64,000 nucleotides of DNA from Acetobacter suratthaniensis (GTDB taxonomy: Bacteria; Pseudomonadota; Alphaproteobacteria; Acetobacterales; Acetobacteraceae). Below are positions 35,871 to 46,258 of this stretch, one piece after another. The position numbers and the translations under genes are program-made. Each line of letters starts with the position of its first letter. Position 1 is the stretch's first letter. Under the pieces are notes generated by a model that worked only from the letters and a program-made list of their open reading frames with translations, did not search any database and was not told the origin of the DNA. The stretch is from assembly GCF_017377745.1 (NCBI RefSeq), contig NZ_JAFVMG010000001.1, positions 496,001 to 560,000 of the forward strand. Reading direction: 5' to 3'.

Positions 35871-36951
35871 TTTTCTCCTGGCGACCCTTGTTGCGGGAAG
35901 GAGTCCTGCTGGTCGCCGCCTTTGCATCATAAGCTTCAATAATGCGCGCGACCAGCTTGTGCCTGACGACATCGGTCGCGTCAAAACGTGTGATGGTAAC
36001 CCCCTTGACGTTTTCGAGCGTCTCAACCGCGTCATGCAGACCCGATATGGTGCCATCGGGCAGGTCGATCTGTGTCAGATCGCCCGTTACCACCATGCGT
36101 GAGCCCGGCCCAAGGCGGGTCAGGAACATTTTCATCTGCGCGATGGTGGTGTTCTGTGCTTCGTCCAGAATAATAAAAGCGTGCGAGAGCGTGCGCCCGC
36201 GCATGAAGGCCAGAGGGGCCACTTCAATATCGCCCGAAGCCATGCGCCGCATCACCTGATCACCCGGCAGCATGTCGTGCAGGGCATCGTAGAGCGGGCG
36301 CAGATAGGGGTCGATCTTGTCTTTCATGTCGCCGGGCAGGAAGCCCAGCCGCTCGCCCGCTTCCACCGCCGGGCGGGAGAGGATGATGCGGTCGATGGAG
36401 CCTGCCTGCAACATGGCCACGGCCTGTGCCACGGCCAGATAGGTTTTGCCTGTCCCGGCCGGGCCAATGCCAAAAACGAGTTCCTTACGCGCAAGGGCTT
36501 TCATGTAGATGGCCTGCCCCGGCGAGCGCGGCTCTATCGTGCCGTGCCGCATACGGATCTGTGGCAGGTCGCCATCATCAGGCAGGGTATCCGGAGCGCT
36601 GGTGCGGGCCGGAGTGGCGGGGGAACGGCTCTCGTGCATACGGGACATGCGAATGATGGCCTCCACGGTGCTGGTATCAATGGTCTCGCCTGCCGCCAGC
36701 TTCTGGTACAGAGCGCTCAGGGTCTGACGTGCGAGACTGGTATGTGCTGGCACACCCCGGATCGAAATCCGGTTGCCGCGCCGCGCCACTTCCACATCCA
36801 GTCCTTCTTCAAGGCAACGCAGGTGCCGGTCGTGGTCGCCTACAAGGCGCGCCAGCAGGGCGTTGTTGTCAAACTGAAGGGTGACGGGCTGCTCGCCCAT
36901 CGCGGGAAGGGGTGCCTCCGAAACGGAGTGCGGCGCGTGCGGTTGGCTCAA
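35854..36951 (-). CDS. phoH: PhoH-like ATPase (YbeZ)
   Basis: P-loop ATPase, 365 residues, that works with YbeY in rRNA processing. It has an N-terminal KH-like region (about 20-90), the Walker [36 protein letters not shown], and Walker [13 protein letters not shown] followed by GDLTQIDLP. The start is uncertain: TTG at 36949-36951 overlaps the miaB stop and has AAAAGGA before it; ATG at 36900 is the alternative and would remove 17 weakly conserved residues. Second gene of the miaB-phoH-ybeY-corC operon. Confidence 0.92.
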   Translation of the reverse strand: MSQPHAPHSVSEAPLPAMGEQPVTLQFDNNALLARLVGDHDRHLRCLEEGLDVEVARRGNRISIRGVPAHTSLARQTLSALYQKLAAGETIDTSTVEAIIRMSRMHESRSPATPARTSAPDTLPDDGDLPQIRMRHGTIEPRSPGQAIYMKALARKELVFGIGPAGTGKTYLAVAQAVAMLQAGSIDRIILSRPAVEAGERLGFLPGDMKDKIDPYLRPLYDALHDMLPGDQVMRRMASGDIEVAPLAFMRGRTLSHAFIILDEAQNTTIAQMKMFLTRLGPGSRMVVTGDLTQIDLPDGTISGLHDAVETLENVKGVTITRFDATDVVRHKLVARIIEAYDAKAATSRTPSRNKGRQEKNGTAK

Positions 36952-38333
36952 GCGTATTCCTTTTCTTCTTCCACAATGCCGCCAAGGGAATTGGTCAGGC
37001 GTTCGGTAATGCGCACCATGATCTCCTGACCGATCAGGGCAGGCTGGCCCAGCACATGCACCGGCTGGAGCCATGGGGAGCGCCCCACGATCTGGCCGGG
37101 TTTGCGGCCGGTGCCGGTAAACAGCACGGGCACGGTCTGGCCCACCAGAGTCTGGTTGAAAGCATCCTGCTGCTGGCGCAAAAGCTGCTGGAGGGCTTGC
37201 AGGCGGCTGTTCTTTACATCTTCGGGCACCTGCATGCCGGCCCCGGCGGCCGGTGTGCCGGGGCGCGGGGAGTATGTGAAGGAGTAGGCCAGCGCGAATT
37301 CCGTATCGCGCACCAGTGCCATCGTGGCTTCGAAATCCTCGTCGCTCTCGCCGGGGTGCCCCACAATAAAATCGGAAGACAGGGCAAGGTCGGGCCGGGC
37401 TTCGCGCAGGCGGCGCACGAGGTCACGGTATTCATCTGCCGTGTGGCCACGGTTCATGGCGCGCAGGATGCGATCCGACCCGGACTGGACGGGCAGATGC
37501 AGGAACGGCATGAGCTGGGGCAGGTCGCGATGGGCGGCAATCAGTGCTGCATCCATGTCGCGCGGGTGCGACGTGGTGTAGCGGATGCGCATAAGGCCGG
37601 GAATATCGGCCAGTGCATAGGCCAGCCGGGCCAGCCCCCATGGTGTGCCGTCCGGGCCTTCGCCATGATAGGCGTTGACGTTCTGGCCCAGCAGGCTGAT
37701 CTCGCGCACGCCTGATGCCACCATCCGGCGCGCTTCAGCCAGAACGGAGGCCACAGGGCGGCTGCTTTCCGCCCCGCGCGTGTAAGGCACAACGCAGAAC
37801 GAGCAGAACTTGTCGCAACCTTCCTGAATGGTCAGGAACGCGGTCAGGTTACCCGGTGTCTGCGGGGCTTCGCTTTCGGGCAGGAAGTCGAACTTCTGTT
37901 CCGCTGGAAACTCGGTTTCGATCACCCGCCCACCGGCGCGGGCCGCGCGGGCCACCATTTCGGGTAGGCGATGGTAGGTCTGTGGCCCCAGAACGATATC
38001 GACATAGGGTGCGCGGGCCAGAATTTCCTCGCCCTCAGCCTGCGCCACACAGCCTGCCACAGCGATAATGGTGCTGTGTCCGGCTTCCTTGCGGGATTCC
38101 TTGACCAGACGCAGGCGACCCAGTTCGGAAAACACCTTTTCCGCCGCCCTGTCACGGATATGGCAGGTGTTGAGGATGATCATGTCGGCCTGATCGGGGG
38201 CATCCACCGGGCTGTATCCCAGCGGGCGCAGCACATCGCCCATCCGTGCACTATCGTACACGTTCATCTGGCACCCCCATGTGATCACATGCAGGCCGCG
38301 TGTGGCTCGTGCGTTTAGGGTAGGTGCTGTCAT
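36948..38333 (-). CDS. miaB: tRNA-2-methylthio-N6-dimethylallyladenosine synthase
   Basis: Radical-SAM methylthiotransferase that makes ms2i6A at tRNA position 37. The 461 residues contain the UPF0004 domain ([17 protein letters not shown] with the first cluster Cys; later Cys in NTCHIRDRA and [11 protein letters not shown]), the radical-SAM motif CDKFCSFC followed by VVPYTRGAE, and a C-terminal TRAM domain (about 395-450, [15 protein letters not shown]). The ATG at 38331-38333 is chosen; an extension to 38366 is possible. First gene of the operon with phoH, ybeY and corC. Confidence 0.95.
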   Translation of the reverse strand: MTAPTLNARATRGLHVITWGCQMNVYDSARMGDVLRPLGYSPVDAPDQADMIILNTCHIRDRAAEKVFSELGRLRLVKESRKEAGHSTIIAVAGCVAQAEGEEILARAPYVDIVLGPQTYHRLPEMVARAARAGGRVIETEFPAEQKFDFLPESEAPQTPGNLTAFLTIQEGCDKFCSFCVVPYTRGAESSRPVASVLAEARRMVASGVREISLLGQNVNAYHGEGPDGTPWGLARLAYALADIPGLMRIRYTTSHPRDMDAALIAAHRDLPQLMPFLHLPVQSGSDRILRAMNRGHTADEYRDLVRRLREARPDLALSSDFIVGHPGESDEDFEATMALVRDTEFALAYSFTYSPRPGTPAAGAGMQVPEDVKNSRLQALQQLLRQQQDAFNQTLVGQTVPVLFTGTGRKPGQIVGRSPWLQPVHVLGQPALIGQEIMVRITERLTNSLGGIVEEEKEYA

Positions 38334-38539
38334 GATGGCAGGCGCTCCACTGCGCCGCAGGCCCATTCCGTGCGGCAGGGGGACGGAATCGACCCAGAGG
38401 CGTCGCAGGTCAAGCGTCTTTTCTCATATCTGGCAACGTTACGGTGCCATATGGAAGAAAAAGGAGCGTTGCGATGCCTGACAGGGCCGGGCCTCCATAT
38501 TTTTCAGAGAAAGTCCGGCGCGCCTGATGCGTTCCGGCC

Positions 38540-39640
38540 TTACCTGCGTATTGAAGCAAAAAAGGAGGCCAGCCTGTCAAGTAAGGCTTTCGTTTTTCTT
38601 ACATGCGGGGGCAGAAAAACGGCAGGCAGGGTGGCCGGATCAAACCGGCCCGGCAGCACGCGGGGCGGATTGTGCTGGCGCAGGGTGGCAGCGCCTTCGG
38701 CCACGGCTTTCCATGTCGCCTGCGCCAGAGCCTTTCGGCTGGGGAACAGGTCGGGGTCGAGCGGTTCGTGCAGTACTACGGTGGCGCGCCCGCCCCGCCA
38801 TTGCAGCAACTGCCAGACATGCGGGCCGAGATCCATATCGCCGTACCAGGAAAAAACCGGGCGGCGGAAGCGGCAGAGCGGCAGGCCGTTCAGTTCGTCA
38901 TAAACAAGCGAGACCGGCTGGATCAGCGGCGTCATGCTGGAGTCGTCTGTGGTTGCGGCGGCTTCTGCCGCCTCCGCTCCTTTGCCGCGCAGCTTGGGGG
39001 CTTTGGCAATGGCAAAAAAGGCCGACATGAATGGCAGCACCCGTGACCCGTCCGAAGATGTACCTTCGGGGAACAGCACCAGATTGTCTCCGCCATTCAT
39101 GCGCGAGATCATTTCGTCGCGCTCGCGGCCGGTGGTGTTGCGCTGGCGGCTGACAAAAATTGTCCGCCCGATCTGGGAGATCAGGCCCATGACGGGCCAT
39201 TTCTCAATATCGCCCTTGGCGACGAAAACAGAGGGCAGCAACGTGCCAAGCACCGGCACATCCAGCCATGACATGTGGTTGGCGATGTAAATGACAGGCC
39301 GCTCGCCCCGCTTGCGCGCGGCAGGCCCGCCCACCGTACCAACCCGCTGGCCAACCACGCGTATACGCAGGCCCAGTATTTTGCACAGAACGCCCCAGAT
39401 AACCCGCGTCCAGCGGATTTTGGCGGTGCCGGGTACGGGCAGTAGACAGGCTTCAAACCCGACAGACAGCGGTACCCATACCACCAGCGCCCCAAGGCGC
39501 AGGGCGGCGCGCACCTGCGCAATGCGCCGCGTGAGCGCGTTTGCAGGGGCGGGCAGAATGCCAGACAGATCGGGAGCATGGGGCTGGTCAGCAGCAGAGC
39601 AGGCCGCGGCGCGTGAGTGGTCAGGCTGGGTTCTGATCAT
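38540..39640 (-). CDS. 1-acyl-glycerol-3-phosphate acyltransferase-like protein (PlsC family)
   Basis: Membrane acyltransferase of phospholipid synthesis or remodelling, 366 residues. A hydrophobic segment (ALRLGALVVWVPLSVGFEACLL, about 45-66) precedes the PlsC domain with NHMSWLD (NHxxxxD catalytic motif), FVSRQRN and FPEGTSSDG (substrate pocket). The C-terminal 130 residues are longer than in plain PlsC and include VSLVYDELNGLP. The ATG (39638-39640) has AGGA close upstream; the open frame to 39772 is not supported. It may be an ornithine-lipid or lysophospholipid enzyme rather than the main PlsC. Confidence 0.82.
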   Translation of the reverse strand: MIRTQPDHSRAAACSAADQPHAPDLSGILPAPANALTRRIAQVRAALRLGALVVWVPLSVGFEACLLPVPGTAKIRWTRVIWGVLCKILGLRIRVVGQRVGTVGGPAARKRGERPVIYIANHMSWLDVPVLGTLLPSVFVAKGDIEKWPVMGLISQIGRTIFVSRQRNTTGRERDEMISRMNGGDNLVLFPEGTSSDGSRVLPFMSAFFAIAKAPKLRGKGAEAAEAAATTDDSSMTPLIQPVSLVYDELNGLPLCRFRRPVFSWYGDMDLGPHVWQLLQWRGGRATVVLHEPLDPDLFPSRKALAQATWKAVAEGAATLRQHNPPRVLPGRFDPATLPAVFLPPHVRKTKALLDRLASFFASIRR

Positions 39641-39913
39641 GGTCCTGCTTTTGCCAGACACGTGCCTGCCGGGCAAAGGGCGCGAGCGGCCATCCGGTGA
39701 AAACACGCAAACATGCCCCCCCATACCGCGAACCGGGGGCGCTGGACAATCCGTCTCGTACTGTCCTGCCAATGGTTAAAGCATACACAAGGGCGTATTT
39801 TTGTCATGGTGTGACGCTAAGGAGCAGGTTACCCTTATGAAACTATGGAGCGAACTGGCGGTTTAGGGCATGTCAGGGGACGGCGGGTTCGGTAAGCAGA
39901 TGATAGACAGCGC

Positions 39914-41935
39914 GTGGTGACAAGGCGGGGCAGGGCCATTTTCGGTCGGTTTGTAATCAGGGGGAATCGCGTTCTTGCAGGGGTGGCTCTGTGGGGCGTG
40001 CTGGCAACGGGGGTCAATGCGGCCGACCCTCAGCCTTACGTGACCAGTCTTGCCAGCACGGGCGAGGGGGATCTGGACACCGCACTCAAGGCATCGTCCG
40101 ATCTGCTGGCCCTGCAATCCACACAGGCGGTGGGGCCATTCGCGCTGGCAGGCCGCGTGCGTGATGAGTACGACCGCCTGCGCACGGCGCTGGAAAGCTG
40201 CGGTTATTATGACGGCACGGTGCATATTGTACTGTCGCGCCCGAAAGCGGATGCAAAGGCTGCCCCCGCAGCCTCGCAGTCGCCTAATGCCCCCGGTGCC
40301 TTCATGGGGGATGACGCCGCCGTGCTGAACAGCCCCACCATTGATGGCAAATCTCAGGATCTCGCGAACTGGATCGCCAATGTGCCCAAGGGGGAAAAGG
40401 TCGAGGCGCGGGTGAGCGTGGACAAGGGGCCACTTTATCATCTGGGCCACATTACCCTTAAGGACGACAAAACCGGAGAGCCGCCAAAGCTCACGCCTGA
40501 ACAGACAAAGGCGCTGGGTCTGGCTACCGGGCAGCCTGCTATCGCCCAGACCGTGCTGAACGGCGGTGGCCAGTTGCTTGATGCCCTGCGTGAAGGCGGG
40601 CATGCGCTCGCGCGTGTGGAAAAGCCAGTGGCCTATCTGCGCCCCGAAACCCGCACGCTTGATATTGTCTACCCTGTAACCCCCGGCCCGGTGCTGAATG
40701 TGGGGGCTATTTCGTTGGAGGGGTTGCAGAAAGTACATCCGGCCTTCATCCGGCGGCGGCTGACCGTGGAGGAAGGTCAGTTGTACCAGCCGTCCAAGAT
40801 TGAGGCTGCCCGGCAGAACCTGACGGATCTGGGGGTGTTTTCCAGCGTGGGCGTAAAAGATGGATCCCCCACGGCGGTGGATGGCACCATGCCGCTGGAT
40901 TTTTCTTTCCGCGAGGGCAAGCGCCATGCCGTAGGGGCAGAAGCCGGGTATTCGACCGATCTTGGCGCGCGAGCCGGTGTAAACTGGACCCATTTCAATC
41001 TGTTGGGCAATGCCGAGCGCCTGCGGCTTGTAGCACTGGTGACAGGGCTGGGAGGCTCGGCCCAGCAGGGTTTGGGCTATGATGTTTATGCTGATCTGTT
41101 CAAACCGGATTTTTTGCAGCGTAACCAGAACCTGAGTGCTCGTATCGAAGGGCTGCGCCAGCTTTTCTGGTCATACCGGCAGACAGCCCTGCTGGTGCGT
41201 GGCGGTGTGGCTCGGCCGCTGGCGCGGAACTGGAATGGTAATTTTGGGCTGGCGGCGGAGCAGGAATCCATCGAGCAGTTTGGCGTTACCCGTGACTACA
41301 CAATCCTGTCTGCTCCGCTATCCACGACTTTCGACAATACCGGGGTAGGTAATCCGATCGAACCGGCAACCCACGGCATGCGGCTGAGCCTTGGGGTTAC
41401 GCCGTCATTTTCGTTGGGTACGAAAGGGGAAGGAACATCCTTTTTCGCGGTCATGAATGCGTCCGCCTCCACCTATTTTGACCTGAACCATCTGGGAATC
41501 AGCAAACCGGGGCGCAGTATTCTGGCGTTCCGTGGAACGATAGGCAGCATTCAGGGCGCGAGCACATGGAGCATTCCGCCGGATCAGCGCATGTATGCGG
41601 GGGGCAGCGCAACCGTGCGCGGTTATCGCTGGCAGGGGGTTGGCCCGCAATATGGCGATACCCGCTACGCGATCGGCGGCACGTCTATTGATGCAGGGTC
41701 GGTTGAATATCGGCAGCGGATTTTACGCAGTTTTGGCATGGCCATGTTTGCCGATGCAGGCCAGGTGGGTGAAACCTCCATGCCGTTCAATGGCACCCTG
41801 CGTGTCGGCACGGGTGCGGGTGTGCGCTATTATACGCCTATTGGCCCTGTGCGGCTGGATGTGGCAGTGCCTATCAACCGCGCGCCGCAGGGCGATAAAT
41901 GGGATCTGTATATCGGGCTAGGGGAGGCGTTCTGA
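39914..41935 (+). CDS. tamA: Outer-membrane assembly protein TamA (BamA family)
   Basis: Omp85-family barrel that inserts autotransporters and other proteins into the outer membrane together with TamB. The 673 residues have a signal peptide (VLAGVALWGVLATGVNA, cleavage about residue 36), POTRA-like repeats (about 60-340, the last with FIRRRLTVEEGQLYQPSKIEAA), and a C-terminal barrel with the Omp85 lid-lock motif GGSATVRGYRWQGVGP and a terminal Phe. The start is GTG at 39914 without a strong ribosome site; a 16-codon frame overlaps this start (see findings). It is followed by tamB with a 1-nt overlap. Confidence 0.9.
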   Translation: MVTRRGRAIFGRFVIRGNRVLAGVALWGVLATGVNAADPQPYVTSLASTGEGDLDTALKASSDLLALQSTQAVGPFALAGRVRDEYDRLRTALESCGYYDGTVHIVLSRPKADAKAAPAASQSPNAPGAFMGDDAAVLNSPTIDGKSQDLANWIANVPKGEKVEARVSVDKGPLYHLGHITLKDDKTGEPPKLTPEQTKALGLATGQPAIAQTVLNGGGQLLDALREGGHALARVEKPVAYLRPETRTLDIVYPVTPGPVLNVGAISLEGLQKVHPAFIRRRLTVEEGQLYQPSKIEAARQNLTDLGVFSSVGVKDGSPTAVDGTMPLDFSFREGKRHAVGAEAGYSTDLGARAGVNWTHFNLLGNAERLRLVALVTGLGGSAQQGLGYDVYADLFKPDFLQRNQNLSARIEGLRQLFWSYRQTALLVRGGVARPLARNWNGNFGLAAEQESIEQFGVTRDYTILSAPLSTTFDNTGVGNPIEPATHGMRLSLGVTPSFSLGTKGEGTSFFAVMNASASTYFDLNHLGISKPGRSILAFRGTIGSIQGASTWSIPPDQRMYAGGSATVRGYRWQGVGPQYGDTRYAIGGTSIDAGSVEYRQRILRSFGMAMFADAGQVGETSMPFNGTLRVGTGAGVRYYTPIGPVRLDVAVPINRAPQGDKWDLYIGLGEAF

Positions 41936-44900
41936 TGGCCGCGCAGGAACAGGGAGTCCCCCCATCAAATACAACGCCCCCTGCTGGCGCCCCCCCGCGC
42001 CGTCTGTGGCGGCGTGTGGCGCGTATTGTGCTGGCTGTTGCCGGTGGGCTTGTCGGGCTTGTGGTGCTGGTTGTGGCGGGGCTGCTCGTCTGGGCCAATA
42101 CCGGAGCCGGGCGGGCGGTGCTGCTGCGCCAGACCGAAGCACTGACGGGTGGCATGGTGCGCGTGGCCGGTCTTTCCGGGCGGTTTCCTGATAATTTCCG
42201 GCTTCAAAGCCTTGAAGTACGCGATGCCACCGGCCCGTGGCTGACCCTGCGCGACCTGCATCTGGACTGGTCCGTGCTGGCGTTGCTGGGGCGCACGGCG
42301 CGTGTAAACGCCTTTACCGCCGATACGCTTGACCTGCCCCGCCTGCCGGTTTCCGAGGAGAGCAAGAGCGAGCCAGAAACCGGCACGCCATCATGGCATG
42401 CGCTTGGGGTGGATATCCGCAGGCTTGCCGTGCGGCAGATCACACTGGGGGCACCGGTTATGGGGCAGGCGGCCCAGTTGAGCCTGTCCGGGCATGGGCG
42501 TCTGGGCGCTTTGGGGGTTGTGGTCGGCAATTTCAGTCTGACCAAAATACCCGGTGTGGATATTGGTCTGGATATCAAACGGCTTGACCGCGCAGGCATG
42601 CTGTCGCTGGCTACCACGGCGGGTGGCGGAAGGCTGGCCCTGCATCTTAAGGCGCAGGATGGCACGGATGGTTTTCTGGCCACGCAGCTGGATACGGCGC
42701 AGTTGGCTCCTGTGTCTTTGCAGATGGATCTGGATGGCCCCGTTGCTGCCGCAGCGCTGCACGTTACCGCGCAGGCGGGTGCGGCGACAGCCCAGACCGA
42801 TGGCCTGCTCGATCTGGTGGGCGGGCGTATGGACAGGCTGGAGGCGCAGGCTCATGCCCCAGCCCTGTCCCTGTCTGATACGCTAGGCTGGAAAGAAATT
42901 ACCTTTGCCGCCCATCTGAGCGGGATGATGAGCGCCCCCCTTGGCAAGGCAGACCTGAGTGTGGACAGGCTGGCCGCCGGGGGAAGCTCTATCGCAACAT
43001 TACAGGCCCATTTCACGGGGGAGGGCACAACAGCCCAGGCTCTGGCGCAGCTTCTGCACCTGAGTGTTAAGGCCGATGGTGTGACCGTGCCGGGTAAGGC
43101 TCCTCTTGTGCTCGCCGCAGCACCACTGGAACTGGATGCACGGCTTTCTCCTCAGGCAGATGGGCGGCCCCTGAGCGTCACCCTCAATCATCCTCTACTG
43201 GCCCTGATGGCGCAGGTTCGCACGGCAGCGCCCCAGACCGCCGCCCTCACACTCAAGCTGCCAGACCTGCTGCCGGTGGGTGAAGCCGTGGGCATGGCCC
43301 TGCGAGGTCAGGCGGGACTGGAGGCCCATATCGCCCGCCCCGCGCAGGCCGATGGCGCAACGCAGGTTACGGCGTCCGGCACGTTGGGTATCGCCGGAGG
43401 GCAGCCGCAACTGGTCGGGCTGGTCGGGCAGAATGGGCAGTTCGCGCTTACGGCGGACATTACGCCGCTACCTGCGCAAAAAAAACCGCAGGCTTTGCCT
43501 GCTGGCCAGCGTATCGCCCTGCAAAGCCTGACACTGGACGGGCGCGGCATACACCTGAAAACACAGGGGCGGATGGATACCGGGCGGGATATGGATGTTT
43601 CCGCCTCGGTCGGGTTGCCTGACCTGTCCATGGCGCTGCCTTTTCTGCGCGGTGGGCTGGAACTGGGGCTGACAGCGCAGGGGCCGTTGGCGGATTTTGC
43701 CGCGCATGTGCATGTGCAAGGCAGCCCCGGCACCGCGGATATGACCCCCGCACCGCTGGTGCTTGATGCCGCCCTGCGCGATCTGCCCGGTGTGCCGCAG
43801 GGGACGGTGGACCTGCATGGCACCATGGATCACGCGCCGGTGGCGTTCGGTCTGGCCATGGACAGCCAGGAAGACGGCGCACACCGCTTCAACCTGACAG
43901 CACTGTCTTGGAAAAGCGTGCAGGGCGAGGGGGAGCTGAGCCTCAAACCCGGCGAAGTTATTCCCATGGGCACTTTGGGTCTCAAGATCGGCAAGCTGGC
44001 GGACCTGCGCGGGGCTGTTGGCAAGCCACTGGCAGGGAGCCTGACAGCCAACATCAACACTGACAGCACGGGGGATGTGCCGGTTGTCCATGCCCGGCTG
44101 GATGGGCATGGCAGTCTGGCCGACATGCGGCTCGGTAGCCTTGCCTTTAAAGGCGATGTGCGCGACCCGGCAGGCAAACCGGCAGTTGATCTGTCGCTTA
44201 AGCTCGGGGGGATCGCGGCGCAGGGTATTACAGGCAGCGCGCATCTGGGCGCACGTGGGCCGCTGGAGGCCATGGTGCTGGATGCGGGCGTCGGCCCGGC
44301 AGGCTGGGGAGGCAAACCCCTGTCTCTGGCGATGGAAGCCCTGCTGGATGTGCCAGACCAGAAGGTGACGCTCCGGCGACTGAACGCCAGTGCCAGAGGT
44401 GAAAACCTGCGACTGCTTGGCCCCGCCGTACTGACCTATGGTGCGACCTTGGGCGTTGACCGGCTGCACGCTACACTGGGGGCGGTAACCGGTGGCGAAA
44501 GTGCCGTGCTGGACATCAAGGGGCATATCAAGCCGACGCTGACCCTGAATGCAGACCTGCGGAACCTGACGCCCGCGTTGGCCGAGCCGTTCGTACCCGG
44601 ATTGCGGGCGCAGGGTGTGGTGTCTGCTTCCGCAGCGCTGACCGGCACGCTCGACCAGCCGCATGGGCAGATCAATCTGACCGGCAATGGCCTGCGGATG
44701 GGGGGCAGCATGGCTGTGGCCTCGGTGCCGCCTTTGGGCCTGACGCTGAATGCGACCCTGAATGGCACTACTGCTGCGGTACGTGGTCATGCGCATGCGG
44801 GGGGCAAGCTGGAGCTGAACACCAATGGTACCGTGCCGCTGCGTGGTCGCTCGGGGCTGGATGTTATGGCCGATGGTGCGCTCGACCTCAGTCTGGCCAA

Positions 44901-46200
44901 TGGCGTTCTGGGTGCGCAGGGCAGGCAGCTTATGGGGCAGGCCCGTATGGGGCTGCGCTTGCAGGGCACACTGGCGCGGCCGCGTGTGAGTGGGGCTGTC
45001 ACGCTTGAAAAAGCGGATTTTCAGGACTTTGCCGCCGGTGCTCATCTGTCAGACATCAATGGGCGTCTGGTGGGTAATGAGGGGCGGCTGGATATTCAGT
45101 CCCTGACGGCCAAAGCCGGTTCCGGTATGGTGGAGGCCAGTGGCACGATCGGTATTGCTGAACCCGGTCTGCCCATAGACCTGCGGCTAAAGGCCCGGAA
45201 TGCGCGGCCAATAGCCAGCGACCTGCTGACTGCTGTGCTCGATGCGGATCTGGGTGCGCGCGGGCAGGTGCGGGGGCGTCTGGATGTCGTGGGGAGCGTG
45301 ACGTTGAAGAATGTCGAGGTGAACATTCCCAACTCCCTGCCAACATCCGTGGCGCGGCTTGATGTGATCCGTCCGGGTGAAAAACCTCCGCAGGATGATG
45401 AGGCGCGTGCCGCCAGCGTGCATAAAACGGTGATCGTGCTTTCCCTCGATCTGATTTCGCCGGGACGTTTTTTCGTGCGCGGGCATGGGCTGGATGCAGA
45501 AATGGCGGGGCGTCTGAAAATTGGCGGCACCGCGCAGGCGCCACAGGTGGCGGGCGGCTTTACCCTCAAGCGGGGTAACTTCAATCTGGCCGGGATTTCG
45601 CTCAATTTCACCAAGGGTAAAGTGGCGTTCAACGGCAGTGGTGTTGGCCACAAACTCGACCCCACGCTCGATTTTCAGGCGGATCGGGTCGTCAATGGTG
45701 AAACCGCCATGCTCAAGGTCGGCGGCTATGCCAGCGCGCCCAAAATCACATTCGAATCCCTGCCGCCTCAACCGCAGGATCAGGTTCTGGCCATGCTGCT
45801 TTTCGGCACGGATGCGCGCTCGCTCTCTTCCACCCAGATGGTGGAACTGGGGGCGGCGGTTGCGACGCTGACAGGGCTGACTCCCTTTGATCCGATGGGA
45901 ACGCTCCGTAAAACCCTGCATCTGGACAGGCTGACCATCGGCGGCGGGAGCGGTTCCAACGCCAATGGTAGCGGTGCTGGTGCGAGTGTGGAGGCGGGTA
46001 AATACGTGATGAAAGGGGTGTATGTGGGCGCCAAGCAGGCCACATCGGGCTCGGGTACACAGGCGCAGGTTCAGGTGGATCTGACCAAAAGCCTCAAGCT
46101 CAACACCACCGTGGGTACCGGGGGGAACGTGACGGGCTTTACCACGCCGGAAAATGATCCGGGTAGCAGTGTGGGTATTCTATGGCAGCATCGTTACTGA
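41935..46200 (+). CDS. tamB: Translocation and assembly module TamB (DUF490/AsmA-like)
   Basis: Large envelope-spanning protein that partners TamA and probably conducts lipids or nascent barrels across the periplasm. The 1421 residues begin with a Pro-rich cytoplasmic tail and one TM helix (IVLAVAGGLVGLVVLVVAGLL, within 30-53). A long repetitive beta-rich region (Taurine-like groove repeats with many Gly and Asp) follows, and the conserved C-terminal TamB domain (about 1080-1421) includes PQPQDQVLAMLLFGTDARSL and GILWQHRY at the end. GGAGG lies 8 nt before the ATG. The tamA stop and tamB start share one base (TGATG). Confidence 0.93.
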   Translation: MAAQEQGVPPSNTTPPAGAPPRRLWRRVARIVLAVAGGLVGLVVLVVAGLLVWANTGAGRAVLLRQTEALTGGMVRVAGLSGRFPDNFRLQSLEVRDATGPWLTLRDLHLDWSVLALLGRTARVNAFTADTLDLPRLPVSEESKSEPETGTPSWHALGVDIRRLAVRQITLGAPVMGQAAQLSLSGHGRLGALGVVVGNFSLTKIPGVDIGLDIKRLDRAGMLSLATTAGGGRLALHLKAQDGTDGFLATQLDTAQLAPVSLQMDLDGPVAAAALHVTAQAGAATAQTDGLLDLVGGRMDRLEAQAHAPALSLSDTLGWKEITFAAHLSGMMSAPLGKADLSVDRLAAGGSSIATLQAHFTGEGTTAQALAQLLHLSVKADGVTVPGKAPLVLAAAPLELDARLSPQADGRPLSVTLNHPLLALMAQVRTAAPQTAALTLKLPDLLPVGEAVGMALRGQAGLEAHIARPAQADGATQVTASGTLGIAGGQPQLVGLVGQNGQFALTADITPLPAQKKPQALPAGQRIALQSLTLDGRGIHLKTQGRMDTGRDMDVSASVGLPDLSMALPFLRGGLELGLTAQGPLADFAAHVHVQGSPGTADMTPAPLVLDAALRDLPGVPQGTVDLHGTMDHAPVAFGLAMDSQEDGAHRFNLTALSWKSVQGEGELSLKPGEVIPMGTLGLKIGKLADLRGAVGKPLAGSLTANINTDSTGDVPVVHARLDGHGSLADMRLGSLAFKGDVRDPAGKPAVDLSLKLGGIAAQGITGSAHLGARGPLEAMVLDAGVGPAGWGGKPLSLAMEALLDVPDQKVTLRRLNASARGENLRLLGPAVLTYGATLGVDRLHATLGAVTGGESAVLDIKGHIKPTLTLNADLRNLTPALAEPFVPGLRAQGVVSASAALTGTLDQPHGQINLTGNGLRMGGSMAVASVPPLGLTLNATLNGTTAAVRGHAHAGGKLELNTNGTVPLRGRSGLDVMADGALDLSLANGVLGAQGRQLMGQARMGLRLQGTLARPRVSGAVTLEKADFQDFAAGAHLSDINGRLVGNEGRLDIQSLTAKAGSGMVEASGTIGIAEPGLPIDLRLKARNARPIASDLLTAVLDADLGARGQVRGRLDVVGSVTLKNVEVNIPNSLPTSVARLDVIRPGEKPPQDDEARAASVHKTVIVLSLDLISPGRFFVRGHGLDAEMAGRLKIGGTAQAPQVAGGFTLKRGNFNLAGISLNFTKGKVAFNGSGVGHKLDPTLDFQADRVVNGETAMLKVGGYASAPKITFESLPPQPQDQVLAMLLFGTDARSLSSTQMVELGAAVATLTGLTPFDPMGTLRKTLHLDRLTIGGGSGSNANGSGAGASVEAGKYVMKGVYVGAKQATSGSGTQAQVQVDLTKSLKLNTTVGTGGNVTGFTTPENDPGSSVGILWQHRY

Positions 46201-46239
46201 GCGAGCGGGGGGCAACGGCCCGGAGGCAAACGGATAAGC

Positions 46240-46258
46240 CCGCCTCCTCAGGAGGCGG
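46240..46258. terminator. Hairpin between convergent tamB and xthA
   Basis: Perfect 8-bp stem CCGCCTCC / GGAGGCGG with a 3-nt loop that is the xthA stop codon itself. GC-rich and without a T-run, so termination is only likely, not certain. Confidence 0.45.

Noticed and set aside
43468-45045. 525-codon open frame on the minus strand inside tamB
   Set aside because: It is antisense to a clear TamB coding sequence, is rich in His, Arg and Gln, and shows no domain; a GC-rich shadow frame.
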